The position numbers were made by a program, and so were the translations under genes. DNA of 64,000 nucleotides from an uncultured Solirubrobacterales bacterium (GTDB lineage Bacteria; Actinomycetota; Thermoleophilia; Solirubrobacterales; 70-9), in assembly GCA_903939845.1 (NCBI GenBank), contig CAJAIJ010000018.1, forward strand, positions 1-64,000. Direction: 5' to 3'. The notes under the pieces were generated by a model that saw only the letters and a list, made by a program, of their open reading frames with translations, was not told where the DNA came from and did not search any database. Shown here one piece after another: positions 43,510 through 52,063 of this stretch. The first letter of the stretch is position 1. Each line of letters starts with the position of its first letter.

Positions 43510-44499
43510 TCAGGCCTCTACCCGGGAGTCGTCCCGGTCGGCCGACACGCCGATCAGAGCCGATACAAGCGCATGCTCGACCGCGGCACCCGAGGCCTCG
43601 CGTCGATTCAGCACCATGATCTGGGCGAGGAGCCCGAGTGAGAGGAGCTGCACCCCGACCACGATCAAAAGGACTCCGAGGAAGAGCAGAGGCCGGTCCC
43701 CGATCGAGGTGCCTCCGATCCAGATCGCGGTCAGATAGAGGCTGATCGCGATTCCGAGGATCACGAGCACCGCCCCCAGACCGCCGAAGAGATGCAGTGG
43801 CCGGTTCTGGTAGCGGCCGAGGAAGAAGACCGTCACCAGGTCGAGCGCACCCCTGAGGTAGCGCTCGAGCCCGAACCGGGACTTCCCGAACTGGCGGGCG
43901 CGGTGGTTGACCGGAACCTCGGTCACGGTCCAGCCCTGCTGGTCGGCAAGGACCGGCATGAACCGGTGCATCTCGCCGTAGACCTCGATCGAACGGGCAC
44001 AGTCGCCTCGATAGGCCTTGAAGCCGCAGTTCATGTCATGCATCCGGACACCGGTCATCAGGCTGGTGAAGCCGTTGAAGACCTTCGATGCGAGCCGGCG
44101 AGTCCATGGATCCTGACGATCCCGCTTCCAGCCCGAGACCAGGTCGTATCCCTCGTCGATCTCGGCAAGGAGTGCCGGAATGTCGGCGGGGTCGTCCTGC
44201 CCGTCACCGTCGATCGTGATGATGAGCCTGGAATCGGTCGAGTCGAACCCGACCGCCAGAGCTGCCGATTTGCCGAAGTTACGCCTGAGGCCGACGCAGC
44301 CGAGGCGATCGTCCGTAGTGGCGAGTTCGGCGATCAGCTCGGGGGTGCCGTCGGAGGAGCCGTCGTCGACGACGACGATCTCGTAGTCGAGCCCGAGCGG
44401 CCCGCAGGCGGCATGGATCTCCTCGATCAGGCCCGGCAGAGCCTCGCTCTCGTCGTAGGCCGGGATAATCACCGTCAGGTCTGCAGCACTCATTCCCAT
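43510..44499 (-). CDS. Membrane GT2 polyprenol-phosphate glycosyltransferase (ArnC/GtrB-like)
   Basis: A 329-aa family 2 glycosyltransferase with VIIPAYDESEA, VDDGSSDGT, the metal-binding TIDGDGQDDP and NCGFKAYRGD. Two C-terminal transmembrane helices (about 230-255 and 267-292) follow, as in ArnC, GtrB and DPMS-type enzymes that load a sugar onto undecaprenyl phosphate at the membrane. A 35-residue cytoplasmic tail is extra. It is convergent with the UXS/reductase pair (25 bp), so it may use their product. The ATG at 44499 is chosen to fit the family N-terminus; the ATG at 44493 is two codons downstream. Confidence 0.88.
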   Translation of the reverse strand: MGMSAADLTVIIPAYDESEALPGLIEEIHAACGPLGLDYEIVVVDDGSSDGTPELIAELATTDDRLGCVGLRRNFGKSAALAVGFDSTDSRLIITIDGDGQDDPADIPALLAEIDEGYDLVSGWKRDRQDPWTRRLASKVFNGFTSLMTGVRMHDMNCGFKAYRGDCARSIEVYGEMHRFMPVLADQQGWTVTEVPVNHRARQFGKSRFGLERYLRGALDLVTVFFLGRYQNRPLHLFGGLGAVLVILGIAISLYLTAIWIGGTSIGDRPLLFLGVLLIVVGVQLLSLGLLAQIMVLNRREASGAAVEHALVSALIGVSADRDDSRVEA

Positions 44500-44639
44500 A
44501 TCTTGCGGGAACTCTGCCGACTTCGGGGCGCGGTTGCCGTCCGATCCGGCCGGATGGGAGGAAATGACCAGCAGCAACGCCCCGGGAGGCCACTGCCGCA
44601 CCGCAACTAGGCTTGGTCAGTGGTGTTCATGGGTCGATG

Positions 44640-44663
44640 AGTGATAGTCATCACTGTTACACT
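44640..44663 (+). promoter_or_regulatory. Candidate operator and -10 element of the secreted CARDB-like protein
   Basis: AGTGAT-AGTC-ATCACT (44640-44655) is an inverted repeat lying immediately upstream of TACACT (44658-44663), a -10-like hexamer. The resulting leader of about 95 nt carries AAGGAGA before the ATG at 44765. The repeat would overlap the -35 position, a common place for a repressor. Confidence 0.35.
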
Positions 44664-44764
44664 GACTCGTCCACCTTCCGAGGAGCGGGCCCCGGTGAAG
44701 CCAAAGTGGCCGAACGGACTTGCTGGGAGGGGAAAATGAAGCAAGACCAATACAAGGAGACACG

Positions 44765-46051
44765 ATGAGTTCTTCAACAAGCATCAGGGGGGCGGCTGGC
44801 CGCAGGGTCGGAATTCTGCTCCTCGGGCTCGCCCTCGCATGTGTCGGCGCACTTTCGTTTGCCGGCAGCCAGGCCAAGGCGGTCCCATTCTCGATGGATT
44901 TCGACAGCGGACAGGTGAACCTGGGCTTCGCGTTCAAGGGAGCGGAGATTCTTCCGGCCCCCACGACGCTCGGTTCTACCCCGCTTCCGGACCTCTGGGA
45001 GGCAAGGGCGACCCAGTCGACCCCGGGCACGGGAACCGCGCCGAACAGCTTGGGTTCGTTCAAGCCGGTCGGCTGCCTCTCGCAGGTGACCTTCTCGGCC
45101 GAGTCGGGTACCGCAGTGCCGAACGACGGTCAGTCCGGCAGGCCTCTGGTCGTGAACCCGGACTACCCGTGTGGACCGAACCCGACCGCAGCGACGGTCA
45201 GTGGTGACCTCAACCCGGCAAACGGCGAGATCCTGATCGACGACACCGAGTTCCAGTTCCCGATCATGGTCGTTCCGAACCCGCTCGACGGGTCGCCGGT
45301 TCCGATCACGCTGGCAGCAGGTGACGACCTCGTCGGCACGGCCGACGAGGAGGGCAACCTCAACCTGGAAGGTCCGGTCGAGGTCAGGGTTCTGACCGGT
45401 CTGGCATCCAACCCGCTGGGCACCTACTGCCAGCTGCCGCTTCCGAACAGGAACGCTGACGGAACGGGCTCGGGCCCGCTCAAGCTGACCTCCAGCTACT
45501 CGCTGCCGGTCGCTGTCGGGTTCAACGGAACGCCGTTCACCACTCTGGCCGGACCGGGCGCCGTCACTGGCACCTGGAACGTCACTCAGGACTCCGTGGC
45601 CATCGGTGGCGCGGACTGTGCCACGGTCAACTCCGTGTCGAAGGGCCTCGGCGGAATCTGGCTCGGCGCTGGAATCGATGAGCCGGCCCCGTTCCCGACC
45701 TGTCAGGACCTCGACAAGGTAGGCACCTTCCCGAACTGCTCCGATGCGGTAGCAGCTCTGGGCGGCGTCACCGTCACCGGTCCGAGCAAGGTCAAGCGCG
45801 GCAAGGTCGCTTCCTACAAGGTGAAGGTGACCAACACCGGCACCGCTGATGCGACCGGTGTCAGGCTCGCCATCTCCGGTAGGGGAGTGAGCCTGAACAC
45901 GTCGGTCGGAAGCATCACGGCCGGTGGTTCACGCACCGTCACGGTGAAGGCCAAGTTCAAGACGGCTGGCAAGGTCAAGGCGACCTTCAAGGCCACCTCG
46001 AGCAACGCCGGAACCAAGTCGGCTACCAAGACGATTACCGTCACCAAGTAG
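44765..46051 (+). CDS. Secreted protein with a C-terminal CARDB-like domain
   Basis: A 428-aa exported protein with a Sec signal (RGAAGRRVGILLLG..., cleavage near SQAKA). The central 250 residues are beta-rich, Pro/Gly/Thr-rich and of no family I recognise; they have paired cysteines (GCLSQ, DYPCGPN, GTYCQL, GGADCATV). The last 90 residues are a CARDB-like Ig module (GKVASYKVKVTNTGTADATG) with a highly basic, Lys/Thr-rich finish similar in style to the tail of the phosphoesterase at 4-6 kb. AAGGAGA lies about 5 nt before the ATG. A strong terminator follows. Codon use suggests good expression. Confidence 0.8.
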   Translation: MSSSTSIRGAAGRRVGILLLGLALACVGALSFAGSQAKAVPFSMDFDSGQVNLGFAFKGAEILPAPTTLGSTPLPDLWEARATQSTPGTGTAPNSLGSFKPVGCLSQVTFSAESGTAVPNDGQSGRPLVVNPDYPCGPNPTAATVSGDLNPANGEILIDDTEFQFPIMVVPNPLDGSPVPITLAAGDDLVGTADEEGNLNLEGPVEVRVLTGLASNPLGTYCQLPLPNRNADGTGSGPLKLTSSYSLPVAVGFNGTPFTTLAGPGAVTGTWNVTQDSVAIGGADCATVNSVSKGLGGIWLGAGIDEPAPFPTCQDLDKVGTFPNCSDAVAALGGVTVTGPSKVKRGKVASYKVKVTNTGTADATGVRLAISGRGVSLNTSVGSITAGGSRTVTVKAKFKTAGKVKATFKATSSNAGTKSATKTITVTK

Positions 46052-46078
46052 CACCGACGCATCGCGTTTCACGGAAAA

Positions 46079-46103
46079 GGGCGGCCTCCGGGCCGCCCTT
46101 TTT
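46079..46103 (+). terminator. Intrinsic terminator after the secreted CARDB-like gene
   Basis: GGGCGGCC-TCCG-GGCCGCCC followed by TTTTT: an 8-bp GC stem, 4-nt loop and T tract, starting 27 bp after the stop codon. Confidence 0.88.
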
Positions 46104-46188
46104 CTTGCCCTCTTCGAGTCGCCCGACCGAGCGACGCCTGGCGTTCGGAGGGAGGCCGGGCGCGACCCCCTCTCACGGTCGGTCTGAT

Positions 46189-46194
46189 TAGACT
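46189..46194 (+). promoter_or_regulatory. Candidate leaderless -10 box of pccB
   Basis: TAGACT, then 9 nt, then the ATG at 46204. The spacing is at the long end, so a leader of one to three bases is possible. Confidence 0.45.
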
Positions 46195-46203
46195 GCCCGG
46201 GCG

Positions 46204-47772
46204 ATGAGGAACAAGAGTCCGGAGACACACGAAGAGAAACTTGCCTACCTGAGGGACCTGCGTGAACAGGCCCTCCATTCGGCTTCCGAGGAGGCCGTCG
46301 AGAAGCAGCACTCCAAGGGCAAACTGACCGCACGAGAGCGGATCGAGAAGCTGCTCGATCCCGTATCTTTCGAGGAACTCGACACCTTCGTCAGGCACCG
46401 GACCTACGACTTCGAGATGAACAAGCGGAGGCCCTGGGGAGACGCCGTGATCACCGGCTACGGGACGATCGACGGACGCAAGGTATTCGTCTTCTCCCAG
46501 GACTTCACCGTGTTCGGCGGCTCACTGGGCGAGGTGATGGCCGAGAAGATGTGCAAGGTGATGGATCTGGCCGCCAAGGTCGGCGCCCCGGTGATCGGCC
46601 TGAATGACTCCGGCGGCGCCCGGATCCAGGAGGGGGTTGTCTCTCTCGGTGCCTACGGCGACGTCTTCGTGCGGAACGTCCAGAGCTCGGGCGTGATCCC
46701 GCAGATCAGCGTGATCATGGGTCCGTGTGCCGGAGGGGCCGTCTACTCCCCGGCGATGACCGACTTCATCTTCATGGTCAAAGAGACCTCCCACATGTTC
46801 ATCACGGGCCCCGAGGTGATCAAGACCGTGACCGGCGAGGAAGTCGAGTTCGAGGAGCTGGGCGGGGCGATGACCCACAACTCGAAGTCCGGTGTGGCCC
46901 ACTTCGCGGCCGAGGACGAAGAGAGCTGCCTCGAGGACGTCCGCTACCTGATGAGCTTCCTGCCGCTCAACAACCTCGAGGAGCCGCCGCACTTCCCGTC
47001 GGCCGATGACCCCGACCGCGAGGACCCTGAACTCGACACCTTCGTCCCGGACGACCCGAACAAGCCGTACGACATGCGCGAGGTCGTCAAGCGGATTGTG
47101 GACGACGAAGAGTTCTTCGAGGTCCACGAACACTTCGCCAAGAACATCATCTGCGGGTTCTCCCGCCTCGATGGTTACCCGGTTGGCGTGGTCGGCAACC
47201 AGCCCTCCTTCAAGGCCGGCGTGCTCGACATCGAGGCCTCCGAGAAGGCGGCCCGGTTCGTCCGGACCTGCGACGCCTTCAACATCCCGCTGCTGACCTT
47301 CACCGACGTGCCGGGCTTCATGCCGGGCACCGACCAGGAGTGGGGCGGGATCATCCGGCGCGGGGCGAAGCTGCTCTACGCCTTCACCGAGGCAACGGTG
47401 CCGAAGCTGACGGTGGTGGTCCGCAAGGCATACGGCGGTGCCTATGACGTCATGGCCTCGAAGCACATGCTGGCCGACTTCAACTTCGCCTGGCCGACCG
47501 CCGAAGTCGCCGTGATGGGCCCCGAGGGTGCCGTCAACATCATCTACCGCAAGGACATCGCCGACTCGCCCACGCCCGAAGAGCGGCGCGAGACACTGAT
47601 CGCCGATTACAAGGCCCACTTCGCCAACCCGTACTCGGCCGCCGAGCGGGGATACATCGACGACGTGATCGAGCCGCGCCAGACCCGGCCGAAGCTGATC
47701 AAGGCTCTCAGGACCCTGAGGACCAAGCGGGTGGCCCAGCCGAAGCGCAAGCACGGCAACATCCCGCTCTGA
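46204..47772 (+). CDS. pccB: Acyl-CoA (propionyl-CoA) carboxylase beta subunit
   Basis: A 522-aa carboxyltransferase subunit of the biotin-dependent acyl-CoA carboxylases. Landmarks are [13 protein letters not shown], the oxyanion-hole region [25 protein letters not shown], and [13 protein letters not shown] with [10 protein letters not shown] in the second half. The overall sequence is that of the propionyl-CoA carboxylase beta chain. It transfers carboxyl from carboxybiotin to propionyl-CoA, giving methylmalonyl-CoA, the substrate of the epimerase at 40. An epsilon subunit follows directly; the biotin-carrying subunit is at 52847. Confidence 0.94.
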   Translation: MRNKSPETHEEKLAYLRDLREQALHSASEEAVEKQHSKGKLTARERIEKLLDPVSFEELDTFVRHRTYDFEMNKRRPWGDAVITGYGTIDGRKVFVFSQDFTVFGGSLGEVMAEKMCKVMDLAAKVGAPVIGLNDSGGARIQEGVVSLGAYGDVFVRNVQSSGVIPQISVIMGPCAGGAVYSPAMTDFIFMVKETSHMFITGPEVIKTVTGEEVEFEELGGAMTHNSKSGVAHFAAEDEESCLEDVRYLMSFLPLNNLEEPPHFPSADDPDREDPELDTFVPDDPNKPYDMREVVKRIVDDEEFFEVHEHFAKNIICGFSRLDGYPVGVVGNQPSFKAGVLDIEASEKAARFVRTCDAFNIPLLTFTDVPGFMPGTDQEWGGIIRRGAKLLYAFTEATVPKLTVVVRKAYGGAYDVMASKHMLADFNFAWPTAEVAVMGPEGAVNIIYRKDIADSPTPEERRETLIADYKAHFANPYSAAERGYIDDVIEPRQTRPKLIKALRTLRTKRVAQPKRKHGNIPL

Positions 47773-47794
47773 GCAGGAACCAGAGGGGACGAGG

Positions 47795-48013
47795 ATGGCC
47801 AGAGCGACTACCCGGATAGAGATCGGCAAAGGTCCCACTTCGGAGGCCGAGGCTGCCGCGGTAGCCGCCGCGATCGAACGTTTCGCGGCCGATACCGCGC
47901 CGCCCCCCGCCACATCCGGGCAGGGGATGGATCCCTGGCTGAAGGCGGCCCTGATCGATGGTGTGAGCGCCAAGGTCGAGTTCGGGCCCGGGAGCCCGAT
48001 CGGCCGCGACTGA
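47795..48013 (+). CDS. Acyl-CoA carboxylase epsilon subunit-like protein
   Basis: A 72-aa protein in the position and form of the actinobacterial AccE/PccE epsilon subunit: an N-terminal strand, a short helix (SEAEAAAVAAAIERF), a flexible Pro/Ala link, and a C-terminal segment around WLKAALIDGV. These subunits bind the carboxyltransferase beta hexamer and stabilise or activate the complex. It is 22 bp after pccB with a purine-rich GAGGGGACGAGG before the ATG. The match is by pattern and context, since the family is poorly conserved. Confidence 0.75.
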   Translation: MARATTRIEIGKGPTSEAEAAAVAAAIERFAADTAPPPATSGQGMDPWLKAALIDGVSAKVEFGPGSPIGRD

Positions 48014-48131
48014 TCCCGAAGCCGGCAGGGACTTCACAGAGGCTGTAATAGTGGATGTCGAACGAGTTCGGGCCATCGCCTGACGCCGATGAAGCGGCGG
48101 TCGGAGCCGGCCGGACAGGAGGAGGCAAGAG

Positions 48132-48341
48132 ATGGCAGTCGTGAAGATAATCGAGCTGGTCGGGAGCTCCCGAATCTCGACCGACGACGCAGCGCAGCAG
48201 GCGCTGAAGCAGGCGCAGGACTCGATCCGGAACATCAGGGCGGTGGACATCGTCTCGACCGGGATCAGAGGCGAGAACCTGGACGAGTACCGGGCCCACG
48301 TGAGGGTCGCCTTCCTGGTCGAGGGCAGCGAGGTCAACTGA
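48132..48341 (+). CDS. Dodecin
   Basis: A 69-aa dodecin, the small flavin- or CoA-binding protein that assembles into a hollow dodecamer. The typical start VVKIIELVGSS, the helix DDAAQQALKQAQDSIRNI, and the strand YRAHVRVAFLVE are all present. The Trp that stacks on flavin in many dodecins is not seen at its usual place (VDIVSTGIRG), so ligand preference may differ. AGGAGGAGG precedes the ATG. It probably buffers flavin or CoA near an acyl-CoA carboxylase. Confidence 0.9.
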   Translation: MAVVKIIELVGSSRISTDDAAQQALKQAQDSIRNIRAVDIVSTGIRGENLDEYRAHVRVAFLVEGSEVN

Positions 48342-48358
48342 GACGGCCCGGATGCGGT

Positions 48359-48381
48359 GGCCTCGGTCGAGGCCCCCTTTT
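48359..48381 (+). terminator. Terminator after the dodecin gene
   Basis: GGCCTC-GGTC-GAGGCC followed by CCCTTTT: a 6-bp stem and short T tract 18 bp after the stop codon. It separates the carboxylase/dodecin genes from the sulfate genes. Confidence 0.65.
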
Positions 48382-48577
48382 CATGCCGTTTCGAAGGCCC
48401 TGACCCGGTGAAAAGGGTCGGTCAGACGAAGCCGGCCTTTGTGCCGGAGGTCGGTCACGGGTATCTTGGATTGGACGTGATTCTCGTTTTCCGGTCGAAA
48501 AGCGGACCCTGGGTCCGACGGATACCGGTGTCCCCGGAGGCTCAGCCCTGCCCGGGCACCGGATCGGAGGGCTCGGC

Positions 48578-49300
48578 ATGGAGCCGCTGACCCAGCCCGA
48601 GACGCCCGAGATCGAGCGGGCCCAGGCCCGATTCGACACCGAGGAGATCGCCGACACGCTCGAGCCGATGAGTGCCTCGGAGGTCCTGGAGTGGGCCTTC
48701 GAACAGTTCGGCGAGGACCTCTACTTCGCGTGCTCCTTCCAGAAGACGAGTTCGATCATGCTCCACCTGGCGACCGAGATAAACCCTGATGCCAGGTTCT
48801 TCTACCTCGACACCGACCTGCTCTTCCCCGAGACCTACGCGATCCGGGACCGGCTGGCCGAACGTTTCGGGGTCGAGTTCGAGCGGTTCCACAACATCTC
48901 TCTCGAGGAACAGGCCGATCTGTACGGAGACCGTCTCTGGAAGACCAACCCGGACGCCTGCTGCGCGATCCGGAAGGTCGACCCGATGAAGCGGGCTCTC
49001 TCCTCGGTCGACTGTTGGGTTTCCGGGATCCGGAGGGAAGACTCGATGACCCGGGCCAACGCCCCGAAGTTCGCCTGGGACCACAGGTTCAAGCTCTGGA
49101 AGCTGAACCCGCTGGCCGACTGGACCGAGCGAGACGTCTGGAATCACCTCAACCGTCACGGAATTCCCTACAACCCCCTGCACGACCAAGGCTACCCGTC
49201 GATCGGATGCACCCACTGCACGCTTCCGGTCCATCCCGGCCAGTCGGCCAGGGACGGACGGTGGTTCGGCTCCGGCAAGATCGAGTGCGGAATCAACTGA
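48578..49300 (+). CDS. cysH: Assimilatory APS reductase (CysH family)
   Basis: A 240-aa reductase of the CysH family that forms sulfite from activated sulfate with thioredoxin as donor. It has the catalytic C-terminal KIECGIN (C237) and also the paired cysteines C128-C129 and C211/C214 (GCTHC) that bind a 4Fe-4S cluster. That set marks enzymes using APS rather than PAPS. SFQKTSS is the PP-loop-like nucleotide site. GGAGGG (48566-48571) lies 6 nt before the ATG. A TATCTT element (48462-48467) may start a leader of about 100 nt. Confidence 0.93.
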   Translation: MEPLTQPETPEIERAQARFDTEEIADTLEPMSASEVLEWAFEQFGEDLYFACSFQKTSSIMLHLATEINPDARFFYLDTDLLFPETYAIRDRLAERFGVEFERFHNISLEEQADLYGDRLWKTNPDACCAIRKVDPMKRALSSVDCWVSGIRREDSMTRANAPKFAWDHRFKLWKLNPLADWTERDVWNHLNRHGIPYNPLHDQGYPSIGCTHCTLPVHPGQSARDGRWFGSGKIECGIN

Positions 49301-49316
49301 TGTAGGGATTCACCCA

Positions 49317-49445
49317 ATGGCCGGAAGGTGCCCTGAGCGGCTTTTCGGCTACCGTCCTTCGTCCCGATCACCCCTCGGAGGCACCCGATCGGGCGGCAAA
49401 CCGGGCCATCTGGCCCCGAACGAGATGCGAGCGAAAAAAAGATGA
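49317..49445 (+). CDS. Possible 42-codon leader ORF before sat
   Basis: A 42-aa Arg/Gly/Pro-rich frame whose TGA overlaps the sat ATG (ATGA, 49442-49445). The sat ATG has no clear Shine-Dalgarno, so coupled translation from this frame would explain its expression. Upstream of its ATG is TAGGGA at an 8-nt spacing, one base off the leaderless box. A frame of this length can occur by chance in GC-rich DNA, hence the low confidence. Confidence 0.25.
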   Translation: MAGRCPERLFGYRPSSRSPLGGTRSGGKPGHLAPNEMRAKKR

Positions 49446-50521
49446 GCGAAAAGAGACTTACCCTCAACGAGCGCCAGACGGCCGACTTCGAGATGATCGC
49501 GATCGGCGGCTTTGCGCCGCTGACCGGATTCCAGGGATCCGAGGACTGGCGGAACGTCTGCGGCCAGATGCGGACCTCCGATGGCGCGATCTGGCCGATC
49601 CCGATCACGCTCGCGACCGACTTCGAGTGCGAGGCCGGCGATGTGGTCGAGCTCTCTTCAGACGAGGGCAAGCACCTCGGCCGGATCACGGTCAACGAAG
49701 TCTTCGAGAAGGATCTGGAATACGAGGCCGAGCACGTCTACCGGACCAAGGACACCGAGCATCCCGGAGTCGCAGCGATCTACGAGGAAGGCAGCCGGTG
49801 CATCGCAGGCCCGATCGAGGTCGATGCCCTGCCAGACCACGAGGAAGCGTTCATGCGTCGCTACCTCACCCCGGAGGAGTCGAGGAAGGCATTCGAGGAG
49901 CGCGGATGGAAGCGCATCGTCGCCTTCCAGACGCGGAACCCGATCCACAGGGCCCATGAGTATCTGACCAAGGCCGCCCTCGAGACCTGCGACGGACTCT
50001 TCATCCACCCCCTGATCGGGAAGACGAAGCCCGGAGACATTCCGGCCGACGTTCGGATGAAGTGCTACGAGGTCCTGATGGAGGACTACTACCCGGCCGA
50101 CCGGGTGATCCTCGGAGTGAAGCCGGCCAAGATGCACTACGCCGGACCTCGCGAGGCAGTCCTGCACGCGATCATCCGGCGGAACTACGGAGCCACCCAC
50201 TTCATCGTGGGACGTGATCACGCCGGAGCGGGTGATTACTACGGCACCTACGATGCCCAGCTGATCTTCGACGAGATCGACACCGACGAACTCGGTATCG
50301 AGCCGTTGATGTTCGAGCACACTTTCTGGTGCAACGAGTGCGAAGGGCTTGCTTCCGGCAAGACCTGTCCTCACGACTCCGAGGCCCATCTGTTCCTCTC
50401 GGGAACGAAGGTCCGCGAGATGCTCGGCAACGGCGAGATGCCGCCGCCCGAGTTCTCCAGACCCGAGGTCGCCCAGATATTGATCGACGCATACAGCAAC
50501 GAAGACCAGGAGGAAAACTGA
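49442..50521 (+). CDS. sat: Sulfate adenylyltransferase (ATP sulfurylase)
   Basis: A 359-aa homomeric ATP sulfurylase that makes APS from sulfate and ATP. The active-site motifs are FQTRNPIHRAHE and VGRDHAGAG; a zinc-type cysteine pair (CNECEGLASGKTCPH) is near the C-terminus, as in bacterial homomeric Sat. It is somewhat shorter at the N-terminus than many (about 390-aa) homologues. There is no heterodimeric CysDN here. The ATG lacks an obvious Shine-Dalgarno. cysC follows after 2 bp. Confidence 0.93.
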   Translation: MSEKRLTLNERQTADFEMIAIGGFAPLTGFQGSEDWRNVCGQMRTSDGAIWPIPITLATDFECEAGDVVELSSDEGKHLGRITVNEVFEKDLEYEAEHVYRTKDTEHPGVAAIYEEGSRCIAGPIEVDALPDHEEAFMRRYLTPEESRKAFEERGWKRIVAFQTRNPIHRAHEYLTKAALETCDGLFIHPLIGKTKPGDIPADVRMKCYEVLMEDYYPADRVILGVKPAKMHYAGPREAVLHAIIRRNYGATHFIVGRDHAGAGDYYGTYDAQLIFDEIDTDELGIEPLMFEHTFWCNECEGLASGKTCPHDSEAHLFLSGTKVREMLGNGEMPPPEFSRPEVAQILIDAYSNEDQEEN

Positions 50522-50523
50522 AC

Positions 50524-51069
50524 ATGGCAGGCGAGCAAGGCTTCACGATCTGGTTCACCGGACTCTCCGGTGCCGGCAAGACGACGATTTCCCACATCGT
50601 CTCCGACGAGCTGACCGACCGGGGCAGCAAGCTCGAGATCCTCGACGGCGACGTCGTTAGGGAGAACCTCTCCAAGGGGCTCGGCTTCTCGAAGGAAGAC
50701 CGGGACACCAACATCCGGCGGATCGCCTTCGTCGCCGATCTGCTTTCGCGCAACGACGTCCCGGTGATCACGGCAGCGATCTCGCCCTACCGCGATATCA
50801 GGGACGAAGCCCGGGCAATGATGGGCGACAGGTTCATCGAGGTCTACGTCGAGGCATCTGTCGATGCCTGCGCCGAGCGGGATGTCAAGGGTCTCTACAA
50901 GAAGGCCTTCGCCGGTGAGATCAAGGAGTTCACCGGAGTCTCCGATCCCTACGAGGAGCCGCTGAACCCCGAGGTCGTACTGAAGACCGAGGAGGAGTCC
51001 CCCGAGGAGTCGGCCGCCAAGCTGATCGCCTACCTCGAGGAGCGGGATCTGATCCCGGCCAAGGGCTGA
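50524..51069 (+). CDS. cysC: Adenylylsulfate (APS) kinase
   Basis: A 181-aa APS kinase producing PAPS from APS. The P-loop is GLSGAGKTT (14-22), followed by LDGDVVREN and the lid and FISP-like region AAISPYRD. The ATG lies 10 nt after AGGAGG and 2 bp after the sat stop codon. Because the reductase upstream appears to use APS, this kinase is not needed for reduction and may supply PAPS for sulfation. An intrinsic terminator follows. Confidence 0.93.
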   Translation: MAGEQGFTIWFTGLSGAGKTTISHIVSDELTDRGSKLEILDGDVVRENLSKGLGFSKEDRDTNIRRIAFVADLLSRNDVPVITAAISPYRDIRDEARAMMGDRFIEVYVEASVDACAERDVKGLYKKAFAGEIKEFTGVSDPYEEPLNPEVVLKTEEESPEESAAKLIAYLEERDLIPAKG

Positions 51070-51096
51070 GGCCGACAGGCCGGACTCGCAGCTTTC

Positions 51097-51132
51097 GGGC
51101 CGCGTCCCCCAGGGGGCGCGGCCCTTTTTTTT
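51097..51132 (+). terminator. Strong intrinsic terminator of the sulfate operon
   Basis: GGGCCGCG-T-CCCCC-A-GGGGG-CGCGGCCC followed by eight T: two stacked GC stems and a full T tract, starting 27 bp after the cysC stop codon. It is the best terminator in the window. Confidence 0.93.
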
Positions 51133-51174
51133 CTCACGCACCCGGTCCGGGACCGGGGATTCGTCCGTCTTCCG

Positions 51175-51987
51175 TCAGGCAGAGGGGCGCTCGGGGACCT
51201 CTGGCTCGCCGAGACCGTAGGTGTCGTAGGCGCCGAAGCGGGAGAAGGTCTTGTGGGTGGGTCCATGGAAGTCGGACGACGCCGTGGCCGCGATCCCGAG
51301 CTCCCTCGCTAGCGACAGCAGGTGCTCGGTCTGCTCCTTCGTGTGGGGCGGATAGAAGACCTCGATCCCGCCGATGTCGAGGGACCGGATCAGGTTTTCG
51401 ACCTCGACAGGATCCTTGATGTCCCAGTAGGGATGGGCGATCACGGGCACCCCGCCCGCGTCACGGATCAGCTGACAGGCCTCGGCCGGACTCGGCCACT
51501 CCCTCGCGACGAAGGCCTTGGCCCCGGGGACGAGATACTCCTCGAAGAAGGGACCGAGGTCACCGGTCGCCCCGGCTGCCTTTGCGATGTGGGGCCGGCC
51601 GATCGCGTCGGCCCCTCCGGCCTCCCTGATCGCGTCGTCGAGGGTGACGTCCAGGCCGAAGCCCTGGAGCTTCTCGATGATCGCGGCAGCGCGGTCCACC
51701 CTGCCCTGCTGGGCCTTGACGCAGGCCGGGGCGATCTTCTCGGGGTCGATCCAGTAGCCGCAGATGTGGAGGTCGTCGACCATCTCGTTGGCCGAGGACA
51801 TCTCGATCGCCGGAACGATCTGCACCCCGAGTCGCTCACCGGCCTCGATCGCGGCGGGCACACCGGCCACTCCGTCGTGGTCGGTCAGGGCGAGGACGGT
51901 TACGCCCGCCTCGGCTGCATGTTCGACGACCTCCGCGGGAGGCAGCTGGCCGTCGGAGACGATGGAGTGGCTCTGGAGTTCGATCAT
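51175..51987 (-). CDS. PHP-domain phosphoesterase (RNase AM/TrpH-like)
   Basis: A 270-aa PHP protein related to YciV/TrpH, a group acting on nucleoside 3',5'-bisphosphates and RNA 5' ends. Metal-site motifs are LTDHDGVAG, GRPHIAKA, PVIAHPYWD and ASSDFHGP. The first motif reads LQSHSIVSDG where most PHP proteins have LHxHS, so one His ligand is replaced by Gln. The ATG at 51987 has a TATTCT box 6 nt upstream. It is convergent with the sulfate operon. Confidence 0.85.
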   Translation of the reverse strand: MIELQSHSIVSDGQLPPAEVVEHAAEAGVTVLALTDHDGVAGVPAAIEAGERLGVQIVPAIEMSSANEMVDDLHICGYWIDPEKIAPACVKAQQGRVDRAAAIIEKLQGFGLDVTLDDAIREAGGADAIGRPHIAKAAGATGDLGPFFEEYLVPGAKAFVAREWPSPAEACQLIRDAGGVPVIAHPYWDIKDPVEVENLIRSLDIGGIEVFYPPHTKEQTEHLLSLARELGIAATASSDFHGPTHKTFSRFGAYDTYGLGEPEVPERPSA

Positions 51988-51993
51988 CGGGCG

Positions 51994-51999
51994 AGAATA
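51994..51999 (-). promoter_or_regulatory. Leaderless -10 box of the PHP gene
   Basis: TATTCT on the minus strand, then 6 nt, then the ATG at 51987. Confidence 0.6.
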
Positions 52000-52063
52000 T
52001 GGGAACCGGCCCCGGCTCGGAAGACGGTAAGTGGGGTGCTGCGCCGGAAGCGGGCATCCGGCC

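Noticed and set aside
46522-47973. Minus-strand frame of 483 codons opposite pccB
   Set aside because: Antisense shadow rich in Gly, Val, Asp, His and Arg; pccB on the other strand is unambiguous.
48382-48577. Possible riboswitch before cysH
   Set aside because: The 200-nt region has some pairing potential, but I could not fit the SAM-I or another known sulfur-related aptamer core.
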